Source: JTS-RE37 sp041744575
GTDB taxonomy: Bacteria > Bacteroidota > Bacteroidia > Flavobacteriales > Flavobacteriaceae
Reading direction: 5' to 3'
DNA: 64,000 nt
Assembly: GCA_041744575.1 (NCBI GenBank)
Contig: JBGTKP010000024.1
Location: 1 to 64,000 of the forward strand
The notes beneath the pieces were generated by a model. That model was not told the origin of the DNA, searched no databases, and worked only from the letters and a program-made list of their open reading frames with translations. This document shows, piece after piece, positions 1-8,187 of this stretch (positions within the stretch are counted from its first letter, which is position 1; every line of letters starts with the position of its first letter). The position numbers and the translations under genes are program-made.

Positions 1-252
1 TTGCCTCCTTCGTCGGCGAGTCCCTGCCCGAACATTTTGAGAATAAAACCTATTGAGAAAGATTTGTCACTTCGTACTTACTGGGTGATTGGTGGCGGGA
101 ATTGCCTCCTTCGTCGGCGAGTCCCTGCCCGAACATTTTGAGAATAAAACCTATTGAGAAAGATTTGTCACTTCGTACTTACTGGGTGATTGGTGGCGGG
201 AATTGCCTCCTTCGTCGGCGAGTCCCCGCCCGAACATTTTGAGAATAAAAAC
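1..252. repeat. 101-bp tandem repeat, about 2.5 copies, open at the left edge
   Basis: The same 101-base unit begins at positions 1, 102 and 203. The first two copies look identical over the full unit. The third keeps only about 50 bases, has one substitution (cctg to cccg) and then diverges into a hairpin. Each unit contains the string CTGCCCGAA, which also occurs in the palindromic element near position 750. No open frame with family resemblance runs through it, and I cannot tell how many copies lie to the left. Confidence 0.9.
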
Positions 253-276
253 CAACGCTTTCAGCGTTGATTTTTA
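253..276. terminator. bidirectional hairpin terminator
   Basis: CAACGCT (253-259) pairs with AGCGTTG (263-269) around a 3-base loop. A T-run follows on the plus strand and another on the minus strand, so it could stop transcripts from either side. It separates the tandem repeat from the tRNA genes. Confidence 0.6.
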
Positions 277-320
277 TGCTCATCCCCGGTTGAACTAAAG
301 TTCACAGGTCCTTCGCAACA

Positions 321-348
321 AAAAACCAGCATGAAAATGCTGGTTTTT
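321..348 (-). terminator. terminator of tRNA-Leu
   Basis: A 12-bp perfect stem (AAAAACCAGCAT with ATGCTGGTTTTT) closes a GAAA-type loop and lies just 3' of the minus-strand tRNA-Leu. It ends in a T-run when read on the minus strand. Confidence 0.75.
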
Positions 349-357
349 ATTCATCTG

Positions 358-443
358 TACTCGAGGCGGGACTTGAACCCGCACGGCCGGTTATGGCCAT
401 TGGATTTTAAGTCCAACGTGTCTACCAGTTCCACCACTCGAGC
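358..443 (-). tRNA. tRNA-Leu (anticodon UAA)
   Basis: On the minus strand the sequence folds as an 86-nt class II tRNA. The acceptor stem pairs GCTCGAG with CTCGAGT (first pair G-U). The D-arm contains GGTAGACACG. The anticodon stem is TTGGA/TCCAA around loop CTTAAAA, giving anticodon TAA. A long variable arm follows, then the T-arm GCGGGTTCAAGTCCCGC. CCA is not encoded. A terminator hairpin follows directly. The neighbouring tRNA-Gly is on the same strand. Confidence 0.95.
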
Positions 444-489
444 CTTTGGGTTCTTTATTCTCCGAATGATATTCCAACACGAAAACCCT

Positions 490-543
490 AACGTGTCTAC
501 CTCCCGATAGCTATCGGGATCGGGACGGGACCACCACCCGGGC
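490..543 (-). pseudogene. truncated tRNA-Leu 5' copy carrying a palindrome
   Basis: The segment repeats pieces of the 5' half of the intact tRNA-Leu located 47 bases away: AACGTGTCTACC matches its D-arm region and ACCACCACCCGGGC resembles its 5' end. Between the two pieces sits the perfect palindrome TCCCGATAGCTATCGGGA (502-519) plus GC-rich sequence. There is no anticodon or T-arm, so it cannot be a working tRNA. I infer a partial duplication interrupted by a palindromic element. Confidence 0.6.
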
Positions 544-552
544 AAGAACAAA

Positions 553-574
553 AAAACGCTGGCAGGCAGCGTTT
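553..574 (-). terminator. terminator of tRNA-Gly
   Basis: AAAACGCT and AGCGTTTT pair around a 6-base loop, immediately 3' of the minus-strand tRNA-Gly. A T-run follows in the minus-strand direction. Confidence 0.7.
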
Positions 575-577
575 TGA

Positions 578-653
578 TGGAGCGAAAAACGGGATTCGAA
601 CCCGCGACCTCCACCTTGGCAAGGTGGCGCTCTACCAACTGAGCTATTTTCGC
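578..653 (-). tRNA. tRNA-Gly (anticodon GCC)
   Basis: A 76-nt tRNA on the minus strand. The acceptor stem pairs GCGAAAA with TTTTCGC, discriminator U, and CCA is encoded. The D-arm is AGCTCAGTTGGTAGAGC. The anticodon stem CCACC/GGTGG closes loop TTGCCAA, giving anticodon GCC. The T-arm carries the canonical GGTTCGAATCC loop. It is followed by its own hairpin terminator and probably transcribed separately from tRNA-Leu. Confidence 0.97.
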
Positions 654-740
654 ATTTTCAGCATTTCAATTATTAACTACAGTAGTCCGACGACTACCCA
701 ATCCTGCGATCATCCTTCATTTTCATCCTCATCTCGCTCC

Positions 741-812
741 CTGCCCGAATGTAGCGAAGCTACGGGCGGGTACCAACGGAGCTATTTTCGCATTTTTCAG
801 TATTTCAAAAAA
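741..812 (-). pseudogene. truncated tRNA-Gly 5' copy joined to a palindromic element
   Basis: Bases 771-811 nearly duplicate 633-672, which is the first 21 bases of tRNA-Gly plus about 20 bases of its upstream flank, with one substitution in the tRNA part and one inserted T in the flank. At the D-loop (GGTA) the copy stops and is replaced by a GC-rich inverted repeat (CTGCCCG...CGGGCGGG, roughly 741-770). No anticodon arm is present. The remainder of 654-976 holds nothing else that I can support. Confidence 0.65.
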
Positions 813-976
813 AACTGTCTTTCGCTATTTCCCAACGATAGCGTGAAACTTCCTTATCCCGGAGACTACGGCCGGGGCGGATGCAAATTTAATACAATTC
901 TATAAAAAGAAAAGAACTTTTTAATATTCCGGAGCTGAAAGGATAACTACCCCTGAAAGCCATTGGTTGGTAACAC

Positions 977-3595
977 TTAGGAGCTAGCCTTTTTCTTCTT
1001 ACTCAGCAACCTCTTGATCTCATTCAGCTTCATTAGCGCCTCCACCGGGGTGAGGGTGTCAATATCCAGATGAAGGATCTCCTCCCTGATCTGTAATAAC
1101 AGCGGATCATCCAGATTGAAAAAACTAAGTTGCATTTCCTGCTGGGCCGATTGTAATCTGTCTGTCAGTTCTTCGCTGCTATGGGATTTCTCCAGTTTTT
1201 TGAGAATCTTATTGGCTTTCATCAGTACCTGTTTGGGCATCCCGGCCATCCTCGCCACATGGATGCCAAAACTGTGTTCACTTCCCCCGGGAGCCAGTTT
1301 CCTCAGAAACAAAACAGTATCCTTCAATTCCTTTACGGAAACATTATAATTTTTAATCCGATCAAAAGTCTCCGCCATCTCATTCAACTCGTGGTAATGG
1401 GTGGCAAAAAGAGTTTTGGCACGGGACGGGTGCTCATGCAAATATTCTGCAATGGCCCATGCTATGGAAATCCCGTCATAGGTGCTCGTCCCCCGGCCAA
1501 TTTCGTCCAGCAGCACCAGGCTCCTTTCCGAAAGATTGTTCAAAATGGACGCGGTTTCGTTCATCTCCACCATAAAAGTAGATTCCCCCCGGGAAATATT
1601 ATCACTTGCCCCCACGCGGGTAAATATTTTATCTACAATTCCCAGTTGCGCCGCTTCTGCGGGAACATAACTGCCCATCTGAGCAAGAAGTATGATCAGG
1701 GCGGTCTGCCGGAGAATGGCCGACTTGCCGCTCATGTTTGGTCCGGTGATCATGATGATCTGATGGGTGGTACGGTCCAGGGTAACATCATTGGGGATGT
1801 ATGGCTCCCCTAATGGCAATTGTTTCTCAATGACAGGATGTCGCCCGTTCTTTATGATGATCTCAGTACTGTCACTCATCAGTGGCGCCACATACTGATG
1901 TTCTCTGGCCAGCTGTGTGAATCCGCAAAGGCAATCCAAAATCGCGATCTGATGGGCATTGCACTGAACCGGGGTGATATAATCCTGCATCCACATTACC
2001 AGCTGATTGAAAAGTTGCTGCTCAAGCTCCATGATCCGCTCTTCGGCCCCAAGGATCCTGGTTTCATATTCCTTTAATTCCTCCGTGATGTAACGTTCCG
2101 CATTGACCAGTGTCTGTTTGCGGACCCACTCCGGCGGGACTTTGTCTTTATGTGTATTCCTGACCTCAATATAATATCCGAAAACATTGTTGGATGCAAT
2201 TTTCAGGGAGCTGATCCCGGTGCGTTCCGTTTCCCGCTGCAACATCCTGTCAAGATGATCCTTTCCGGAATAGGCGAGACCCTTTAATTCGTCAAGCTCT
2301 TCCGAATAACCCGCTGCGATAGCCGTCCCCTTCATAAGAACAGGAGCTTCTTCCCTGAGCATTTTTTTGATCCTTTCCCGAAGCAGGTCACAGTTGTGAA
2401 GCTGATCCCCGATAAGCCGCAGGGATTCATTGTCCGTACCTGAAATAAGGCTTTTAACCGGAACCACCGCCTCCAATGAATTCTTTAACTGAATCGCCTC
2501 CCTGGGATTCAGTTTTCCGGTAGCCACCTTGGAGATCAGACGTTCCAGATCTCCGATCTGCTTGATCCAGTGTATTAACTTTTGGAACAACAGGTCTTCT
2601 GCAGACAGAAAACCAATGACCTCATGCCGCCGTCTGATTTTTTCTATATTTCTCAGGGGAAGTGCCAGCCATCGTTTAAGCAGCCTGCCCCCCATAGGGC
2701 TGTTGGTCTTGTCTATCACCTCCAGCAAGGTGACTGCATCCGGGTCCGGAGAATGGTAGAGTTCCAGGTTCCGGACGGTAAATCTGTCCATCCAGATGTA
2801 CTCCTCATCCGTTACGCGTTGCAACGAATTGATATGCTGCAGCTGGCGGTGCTGGGTTTCAGAAAGATAATGCAGGATGGCTCCCGAGGCAATAATGCCG
2901 TCATGCAGATGGTTGATCCCAAAACCCTTTAGGGTCGATGTTTTAAAATGGGTCGTCAGGGTTTCCATCGCATAATCCTCCTGGAAGATCCAGTCTTCAA
3001 GGAAAAAAGTATGATAACGATTGCCGAAACTTTCCATACATTCGGTCTTATGACTTTTGGACACCAGCACTTCGGTGGGGGAAAAATTCTGCAATAATTT
3101 ATCCGCGTGCTCGACCGTTCCTTCCGAAGTCAGAAATTCCCCTGTAGAGATATCCAGAAAAGCGATGCCTATCAAAGATCTTCCAAAATGCAGGGCGCAA
3201 AGGAAATTGTTTGAGGTGGCGGAAAGCAGATCGTCGCTGAAAGTCACCCCCGGGGTTACGAGTTCCGTAACGCCTCTTTTGACAATCGTTTTGGTGAGTT
3301 TCGGATCTTCAAGCTGGTCACAAATGGCCACCCTTTGTCCCGCCTTTACCAGTTTGGGAAGGTAAGAATTCAATGAATGGTGCGGGAAACCGGCCAGTTC
3401 TGTCCTGTCTCCCCCATTATTGCGGTGGGTAAGTACGATTCCCAGTATTTTGGATGTCAGGACCGCATCTGCGCCAAAGGTCTCATAAAAGTCCCCTACA
3501 CGGAACAGTAACAGGGCATCAGGATATTTTGCCTTGATGGCTGAAAACTGTTTCATGAGAGGAGTTACCTTCTTCGTGTTTGTGGATTTGGCCAA
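977..3595 (-). CDS. mutS: DNA mismatch repair protein MutS
   Basis: Recognises base mismatches and small loops in newly copied DNA and recruits MutL. The 872-residue length is normal for bacterial MutS. The mismatch-wedging FYE motif is at residues 36-38 in the N-terminal domain. The connector, lever and clamp regions follow. The ATPase domain carries Walker A GPNMSGKS at 618-625, Walker B LVLLDEIGRGTS near 693-704, and the THYHEL switch region. The C-terminus ends in a lysine-rich tail. It stands alone, divergent from the methyltransferase gene, with no mutL nearby. The start MAKSTNTKKVTPLMKQF fits the family. Confidence 0.97.
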   Translation of the reverse strand: MAKSTNTKKVTPLMKQFSAIKAKYPDALLLFRVGDFYETFGADAVLTSKILGIVLTHRNNGGDRTELAGFPHHSLNSYLPKLVKAGQRVAICDQLEDPKLTKTIVKRGVTELVTPGVTFSDDLLSATSNNFLCALHFGRSLIGIAFLDISTGEFLTSEGTVEHADKLLQNFSPTEVLVSKSHKTECMESFGNRYHTFFLEDWIFQEDYAMETLTTHFKTSTLKGFGINHLHDGIIASGAILHYLSETQHRQLQHINSLQRVTDEEYIWMDRFTVRNLELYHSPDPDAVTLLEVIDKTNSPMGGRLLKRWLALPLRNIEKIRRRHEVIGFLSAEDLLFQKLIHWIKQIGDLERLISKVATGKLNPREAIQLKNSLEAVVPVKSLISGTDNESLRLIGDQLHNCDLLRERIKKMLREEAPVLMKGTAIAAGYSEELDELKGLAYSGKDHLDRMLQRETERTGISSLKIASNNVFGYYIEVRNTHKDKVPPEWVRKQTLVNAERYITEELKEYETRILGAEERIMELEQQLFNQLVMWMQDYITPVQCNAHQIAILDCLCGFTQLAREHQYVAPLMSDSTEIIIKNGRHPVIEKQLPLGEPYIPNDVTLDRTTHQIIMITGPNMSGKSAILRQTALIILLAQMGSYVPAEAAQLGIVDKIFTRVGASDNISRGESTFMVEMNETASILNNLSERSLVLLDEIGRGTSTYDGISIAWAIAEYLHEHPSRAKTLFATHYHELNEMAETFDRIKNYNVSVKELKDTVLFLRKLAPGGSEHSFGIHVARMAGMPKQVLMKANKILKKLEKSHSSEELTDRLQSAQQEMQLSFFNLDDPLLLQIREEILHLDIDTLTPVEALMKLNEIKRLLSKKKKASS

Positions 3596-3776
3596 AGTGA
3601 AAGTTTGCTTATTTTTATACGCCCGTCCTGGCTAAATTACTGTTTTCCCCCTGCAAGCCCCACCTTTGTTGATATTTTCGGATAAGTTCTTCACCCTTTC
3701 CGCCTAGATCATTACAGAGTGGCGGTAAAAGAACGGATGCTACGCGTCTGCCGACATATGCAATTAAATAATCCTA

Positions 3777-4316
3777 ATGCGCAAATTGAAAAACAAGGAA
3801 TTGGGTCGCCTGGATGTTCCTCAATTCAGGGCCAAAGAAAAAACACCGCTCGTCATTATACTTGACAATGTTCGCAGTCTTCACAATGTAGGCTCTGTTT
3901 TCAGGACCGCGGACGCCTTTCTCATTTCCAGGATATATCTTTGTGGCATAACAGGCACCCCCCCGAATAAAGACATCCATAAGACCGCTCTTGGAGCTAC
4001 TGAAAGCGTTGCATGGGAGTACCGCAGGGATACGGCTGAACTTATCCGGGAACTGCGTTCGGAGTATTACTGTCTTGCTGTGGAACAGGCCGAATCCAGT
4101 GTTATGCTCCACAGCCTGACTGTCAGCAGTACCGAAAAATACGCTTTGGTTTTTGGGAACGAAGTGAAGGGGGTCGGGCAGGAAGTTGTCAATGCCTGCA
4201 ACGGGGTCCTCGAAATTCCACAGGAAGGCACGAAACATTCTCTTAACATAGCAGTGAGTGTGGGCGTGGTGGTGTGGGATATCTGGTCCAAAATGCAGGC
4301 GGCAGGGTTCCGGTGA
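3777..4316 (+). CDS. TrmH/SpoU-family RNA 2'-O-methyltransferase
   Basis: A small (179 residues) SPOUT-class enzyme predicted to transfer a methyl group from SAM to a ribose 2'-OH in tRNA or rRNA. All three family motifs are visible: NVRSLHNVGSVFRTAD (about 30-45), the VFGNEVKGV knot loop, and IPQEGTKHSLNIAVSVGVVVWD-type sequence at the C-terminal SAM-binding knot. It lacks the N-terminal L30e-like RNA-binding domain of longer TrmH/RlmB proteins, so substrate specificity cannot be assigned. It is the only gene of its transcription unit. Confidence 0.9.
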   Translation: MRKLKNKELGRLDVPQFRAKEKTPLVIILDNVRSLHNVGSVFRTADAFLISRIYLCGITGTPPNKDIHKTALGATESVAWEYRRDTAELIRELRSEYYCLAVEQAESSVMLHSLTVSSTEKYALVFGNEVKGVGQEVVNACNGVLEIPQEGTKHSLNIAVSVGVVVWDIWSKMQAAGFR

Positions 4317-4327
4317 TATGACAGGAA

Positions 4328-4356
4328 AAAAAGAACCCTGACGCAGCGCGTCAGGG
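4328..4356 (-). terminator. terminator downstream of the folK-dNK gene
   Basis: A 9-bp GC-rich stem, CCCTGACGC with GCGTCAGGG (4336-4356), is followed on the minus strand by TTCTTTTTTTCC. It lies about 90 bases past the stop of the minus-strand folK fusion. Confidence 0.75.
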
Positions 4357-4448
4357 CGGAAGTATAGTTTGAGCTAGTTAGTTTCCTGTTACGGAGGTGC
4401 AAGAACGTAATTTCATGTATCCTGTGCAAATAAAACATTAAATAAGGA

Positions 4449-5594
4449 TTAAAAAGACAGGTTAGCGGTATAATCCTGTATTTTATCCAGAACCGTCCAG
4501 TAATCCGCCTGGTCTTCCACAAAATCGATGTTGGTGATGTCAATGATCAGGGTATTCTGTTCGGGGTGCCCCTTAATAAAATCGAGGTAGCCTCTGTTGA
4601 TCTTTTCCAGGTATTCCGGGGCAATGCTCTGCTCATACACTCTTCCTCTTTTGCGAATGTTCCGGATCAGTCTTTCCGTAGTCTGATAGAGGTACACGTA
4701 AATTTTGGGCTTCTTGACCTCCCGGTACATAAAGTTGAAGACCTTTCTGTAAAGCGCAAATTCCTCCTGTTGCAGTGTGATCCTCGCAAAGATCAGCGAC
4801 TTGTAAATATCATAGTCACTTACCATGAAGTGCCTGAATAGATCTAACTGGTTGGTATCCTCCGTAAATTGCTGATACCGATCCGCCAGAAACGACATTT
4901 CCAACGGAAAAGCATATCTGTTCTGGTCTTCGTAGAATTTAGGAAGAAAAGGATTATCCGCAAACCGTTCCAGAACCAGTTTCGCATTGAAATCGGTTGC
5001 AATCTTTTGGGCCAGCGTCGTTTTACCTGCCCCTATGTTTCCTTCTATAGCTATAAAATTGAGCCCCCCGAAAAGAGATTCAAAATCTTTGAAGAACCGA
5101 TGTTTGGTTTTTTCCACGTTGCCCTTGTCTTTGCATTCCTGAAGCAGGTTCCGGGTATCCTTAATGAGAATGGGGTGGTAGAGCTGCGGGGCAATGTCAG
5201 CCAGGGGTTTCAGTACGAAGCGCCGTTTTTGCAATTCCGGATGTGGAAGGGTCAACCCTTCTTCCTCAAGGATTTCAAATCCGTAATACAGGATGTCGAT
5301 GTCAATCAATCGCGCCTCGAAAGCCGAGTTTCCCGAACGCTCCCGACCGAGTGCTCTCTCAATTTTCAGCAGGGTGTGCAGCAATTCCACCGGACTTAAT
5401 TGTGTTTTCAAAGCGATGCAGAGATTCAGAAAAGGTGCCGAGGCGAAGCCCCAGGAAGCGGTCTCATACACAGCAGAAATATGGGTGACTTCACCTGCCT
5501 TTTTATGGATCATAAAAATCGCCCTCTGCAAGGTATTTGTCCTTGCGCCTATGTTGCTGCCAAGCGAAAGATATGAGATAACCGGGTCCTGCAT
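4449..5594 (-). CDS. folK: Bifunctional FolK (HPPK) - deoxynucleoside kinase fusion
   Basis: A 381-residue protein with two enzymes in one chain. Residues 1 to about 165 are 6-hydroxymethyl-7,8-dihydropterin pyrophosphokinase, the folate-pathway step that transfers pyrophosphate from ATP: it starts YLSLGSNIG and has the ALGRERSG...DIDILYYG active-site block. Residues about 178-381 are a deoxynucleoside kinase with P-loop GNIGAGKT at 185-192 and a lid region with arginines (RNIRKRGRVYEQ). The frame is open for 57 codons upstream, but the internal ATG giving MQDPVISYLSLGSN fits FolK and follows an AT-rich promoter-like stretch. This fusion is known in Flavobacteriia. Confidence 0.93.
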   Translation of the reverse strand: MQDPVISYLSLGSNIGARTNTLQRAIFMIHKKAGEVTHISAVYETASWGFASAPFLNLCIALKTQLSPVELLHTLLKIERALGRERSGNSAFEARLIDIDILYYGFEILEEEGLTLPHPELQKRRFVLKPLADIAPQLYHPILIKDTRNLLQECKDKGNVEKTKHRFFKDFESLFGGLNFIAIEGNIGAGKTTLAQKIATDFNAKLVLERFADNPFLPKFYEDQNRYAFPLEMSFLADRYQQFTEDTNQLDLFRHFMVSDYDIYKSLIFARITLQQEEFALYRKVFNFMYREVKKPKIYVYLYQTTERLIRNIRKRGRVYEQSIAPEYLEKINRGYLDFIKGHPEQNTLIIDITNIDFVEDQADYWTVLDKIQDYTANLSF

Positions 5595-5633
5595 ATTGTA
5601 AAAACAAAGTAAACAAAAGAATCGGACATTGGT

Positions 5634-5641
5634 TATCTTTG
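5634..5641 (+). promoter_or_regulatory. TAnnTTTG -7 box before sppA
   Basis: TATCTTTG matches the Bacteroidota -7 consensus and lies 27 bases upstream of the sppA start codon, in the divergent region shared with folK. Confidence 0.5.
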
Positions 5642-5667
5642 CGATTGAATAAATAAAACACCTGCCT

Positions 5668-7425
5668 GTGCATTTTTTAAGAAATCTTCTTGCGGCAATT
5701 ATAGGTTGCCTGCTGGCAATGGGGATGATTTTCTTTATGTTTATCCTTTTTGTCAGCCTGCTCAATGTAGATGAAGCCCCTGTGATCGGCAGCGACAGTG
5801 TTTTGGAACTGCAGATGAATTATCCCGTGAATGATTATACCGGAAATGATGATTCGGACCCACTGGCAGTTTTATTTGCCCGTTCAGAGGGCCTGGATGA
5901 AATCTTACATGCCATTGAGGTGGCAGCCGGAGATAATAAGATCCGGGGGATCAGTATTAACAGCAACTTCATTATGGCCGGCACCGCCCAAACCCAGGCC
6001 ATTCGAAAGGCCCTGCAGACTTTCAAGGACAGCGGAAAATTCATTTATGCCTATGGGGATTATTTTTTTCAGAAGGATTATTATCTCGCCTCAGTGGCCG
6101 ATAGTGTCGTTCTTAATCCTCAGGGAGCCCTGGATTACAAAGGCCTTTCCGCAGAAGTACTGTATTTTAAGGAATTGCAGGAAAAGACAGGAGTAAAGGT
6201 AGAGGTCATCCGGCATGGAAAATACAAAAGTGCGGTCGAACCCTTTCTGACGGATACTATGAGTGCCTCAAACAGGACACAACTCCAGGAACTTATCGGG
6301 TCATTATGGAATTCCATGGTCGGTGAAATGGCAGACAGCCGCGAGCTCTCGGTCACCGACATGAACCAGATTGCCGATACCCTGGGCGGACGCCTGCCGG
6401 AATATGCTCAAAAGGCGGGCCTCGTTGATGCGCTGCTGTACTATGATGAATATGAAAATCTCTTGCGGCGGGCCTGTGGTACGGCGGAAGAGGAAGATGT
6501 ATCCTATGTCCTCCTTGAGGATTATATCCGCAGTGTTAAAAATAAGAAACTACACACCGGTGCCGATGAGATTGCAGTCATTTTTGCTCAGGGTGAGATC
6601 CTGTATGGAGAGGGAGGACCGAATATAATCGGGCAGGGAATCATTAATGATGCCCTTAATGAAGCCAGGATGGATGAGGATGTCAAAGCTGTTGTCTTAC
6701 GTGTGAATTCCCCGGGAGGAAGTGCACTTACTTCCGACATCATATGGAGGGAGGTGATGCGTACCAAAAAAAGCAAGCCGGTCATTGTATCTATGGGTGA
6801 TGTGGCAGCGTCGGGAGGTTATTATATAGCCGTAGGAGCAGATAAGATTTTTGCGGAACCAACCACCATCACCGGCTCTATCGGGGTATTCGGAACCATA
6901 CCCAATATAAGCGAACTTGCAGGCGATGCCGGAATTAATGCGGAACAGGTGGGAACCCATTCAAAATCGGTGGATTATTCCCTCTTTGAGCCTATGAGCG
7001 ATCAGTTCAGGGAAGTCCTGACAGAGGGTGTAGAACATACGTATAATACCTTCCTTGAAAGGGTAGCGGAAGGACGCGGTATGAGTATTGCCGAGGCGGA
7101 TAGCCTCGGACAAGGGAGAGTCTGGAGTGGCACTGATGCGAAGAGACTTGGCCTGGTGGATGAGCTTGGGGGTATAGATGATGCCATTGATGCCGCCGCA
7201 GAAATGGCTGGGATTTCTGAATACAGCATTAAAAAATTTCCAAAATACCGCTCCGGCGTGGAGCGCTTTATGGACAATTTCGGAGGCTCCGCGGCAGCAC
7301 ATAAAAATACACTCATCGCCTCGGAAATAGGGGAAGAGGCCTATCAGCTTCTTATACAGATAAAATCGATTATCGAGCAGAAAGGGATTCAGGCCAGGAT
7401 GCCTTTCACCCTCACCATCAGATAA
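5668..7425 (+). CDS. sppA: Signal peptide peptidase SppA, 67K type
   Basis: An inner-membrane protease that degrades signal peptides left after secretion. At 585 residues it is the long, duplicated form. One N-terminal membrane helix spans about residues 5-30. The catalytic lysine is expected in GKYKSAVEPF and the nucleophilic serine in VAASGGYYIA, both of which I can see; RVNSPGGSALTSD is the second-half core motif. The start codon is GTG, chosen because HFLRNLLAAIIGCLLAMG leads straight into the membrane helix and a promoter box lies just upstream. The yhhQ-like gene begins 5 bases after its stop, so the two are probably co-transcribed. Confidence 0.93.
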   Translation: MHFLRNLLAAIIGCLLAMGMIFFMFILFVSLLNVDEAPVIGSDSVLELQMNYPVNDYTGNDDSDPLAVLFARSEGLDEILHAIEVAAGDNKIRGISINSNFIMAGTAQTQAIRKALQTFKDSGKFIYAYGDYFFQKDYYLASVADSVVLNPQGALDYKGLSAEVLYFKELQEKTGVKVEVIRHGKYKSAVEPFLTDTMSASNRTQLQELIGSLWNSMVGEMADSRELSVTDMNQIADTLGGRLPEYAQKAGLVDALLYYDEYENLLRRACGTAEEEDVSYVLLEDYIRSVKNKKLHTGADEIAVIFAQGEILYGEGGPNIIGQGIINDALNEARMDEDVKAVVLRVNSPGGSALTSDIIWREVMRTKKSKPVIVSMGDVAASGGYYIAVGADKIFAEPTTITGSIGVFGTIPNISELAGDAGINAEQVGTHSKSVDYSLFEPMSDQFREVLTEGVEHTYNTFLERVAEGRGMSIAEADSLGQGRVWSGTDAKRLGLVDELGGIDDAIDAAAEMAGISEYSIKKFPKYRSGVERFMDNFGGSAAAHKNTLIASEIGEEAYQLLIQIKSIIEQKGIQARMPFTLTIR

Positions 7426-7429
7426 GTCA

Positions 7430-8140
7430 ATGAGCCCTGAGGACAAAAAAAGTGCCTATACCATCTATTTATATCTCGGAGCCCTTTTTAATACTTCCCT
7501 TGTCGTATCCAATCTGATATTTCAAAAATTCTTTTACTGGAGGCCTTTCGGAGACTTCAGCCTATTCGGGGCACCATTGTTTGAATTATCGGTGGGTATT
7601 CTTCCCTATCCCGTAACTTTTCTTATCACGGATCTCATCTCTGAGATATACGGGAAGAAAATGGCCAACAGGATCGTAACTGCAGGGATATTTGCGTCTT
7701 TCTTTTCCATGGCGATCATACTTTTGGCCAACAATGTTCCTGCTATTGAAGGATCCCCGATAGACGATGAAGTTTTCAGCAGTGTGTTTGCCTTGTCACC
7801 CATTGCGGTACTCGCGTCCATGCTGGCCTATCTTTGCGCACAATATGTGGATGTAGCCCTGTACCATTTCTGGAAACGATTTACAGGAGGCAGGCATCTC
7901 TGGATTCGGAATAACTTTTCAACTTTTACCTCACAATTTATTGATACACTTACGGTGGTGAGCCTGCTCTGCCTATTTAAGGTACTTCCCTGGCAGATGT
8001 TCTATGGACTCGTCATCAGCGGTTTTATTTTTAAGATTATTATAGCACTTCTTGACACCCCCTTTCTCTATTTATTCGTATATATCTTCAGAAAACGTTT
8101 TCAACTGTCCATGGGGCAGGAAATAGTATTGGAAGCATAA
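7430..8140 (+). CDS. Queuosine precursor transporter (YhhQ / DUF165 family)
   Basis: A 236-residue polytopic membrane protein with about six hydrophobic helices. Family features include the PYPVTFLITDLISEIYGKK segment and the SQFIDTLTVV helix. Members import 7-cyano- or 7-aminomethyl-7-deazaguanine for queuosine tRNA modification. No queuosine synthesis genes are in this window, so the family-level function is inferred. It lies directly behind sppA. The distance to the next gene (about 50 bases) leaves the end of the operon open. Confidence 0.9.
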   Translation: MSPEDKKSAYTIYLYLGALFNTSLVVSNLIFQKFFYWRPFGDFSLFGAPLFELSVGILPYPVTFLITDLISEIYGKKMANRIVTAGIFASFFSMAIILLANNVPAIEGSPIDDEVFSSVFALSPIAVLASMLAYLCAQYVDVALYHFWKRFTGGRHLWIRNNFSTFTSQFIDTLTVVSLLCLFKVLPWQMFYGLVISGFIFKIIIALLDTPFLYLFVYIFRKRFQLSMGQEIVLEA

Positions 8141-8187
8141 AATAAATTGCTCTTTTTTAAGTTTTAAAGGAGCACTAAATTATCCAT

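Noticed and set aside
1..252. Possible CRISPR array
   Set aside because: The repeat unit is 101 bases, contiguous and without variable spacers; no cas genes are in the window.
351..905. Open reading frames running through the tRNA-Leu, tRNA-Gly and their remnants
   Set aside because: The frames simply read through structured tRNA sequence and palindromes; the peptides have no family resemblance and the RNA genes explain the bases.
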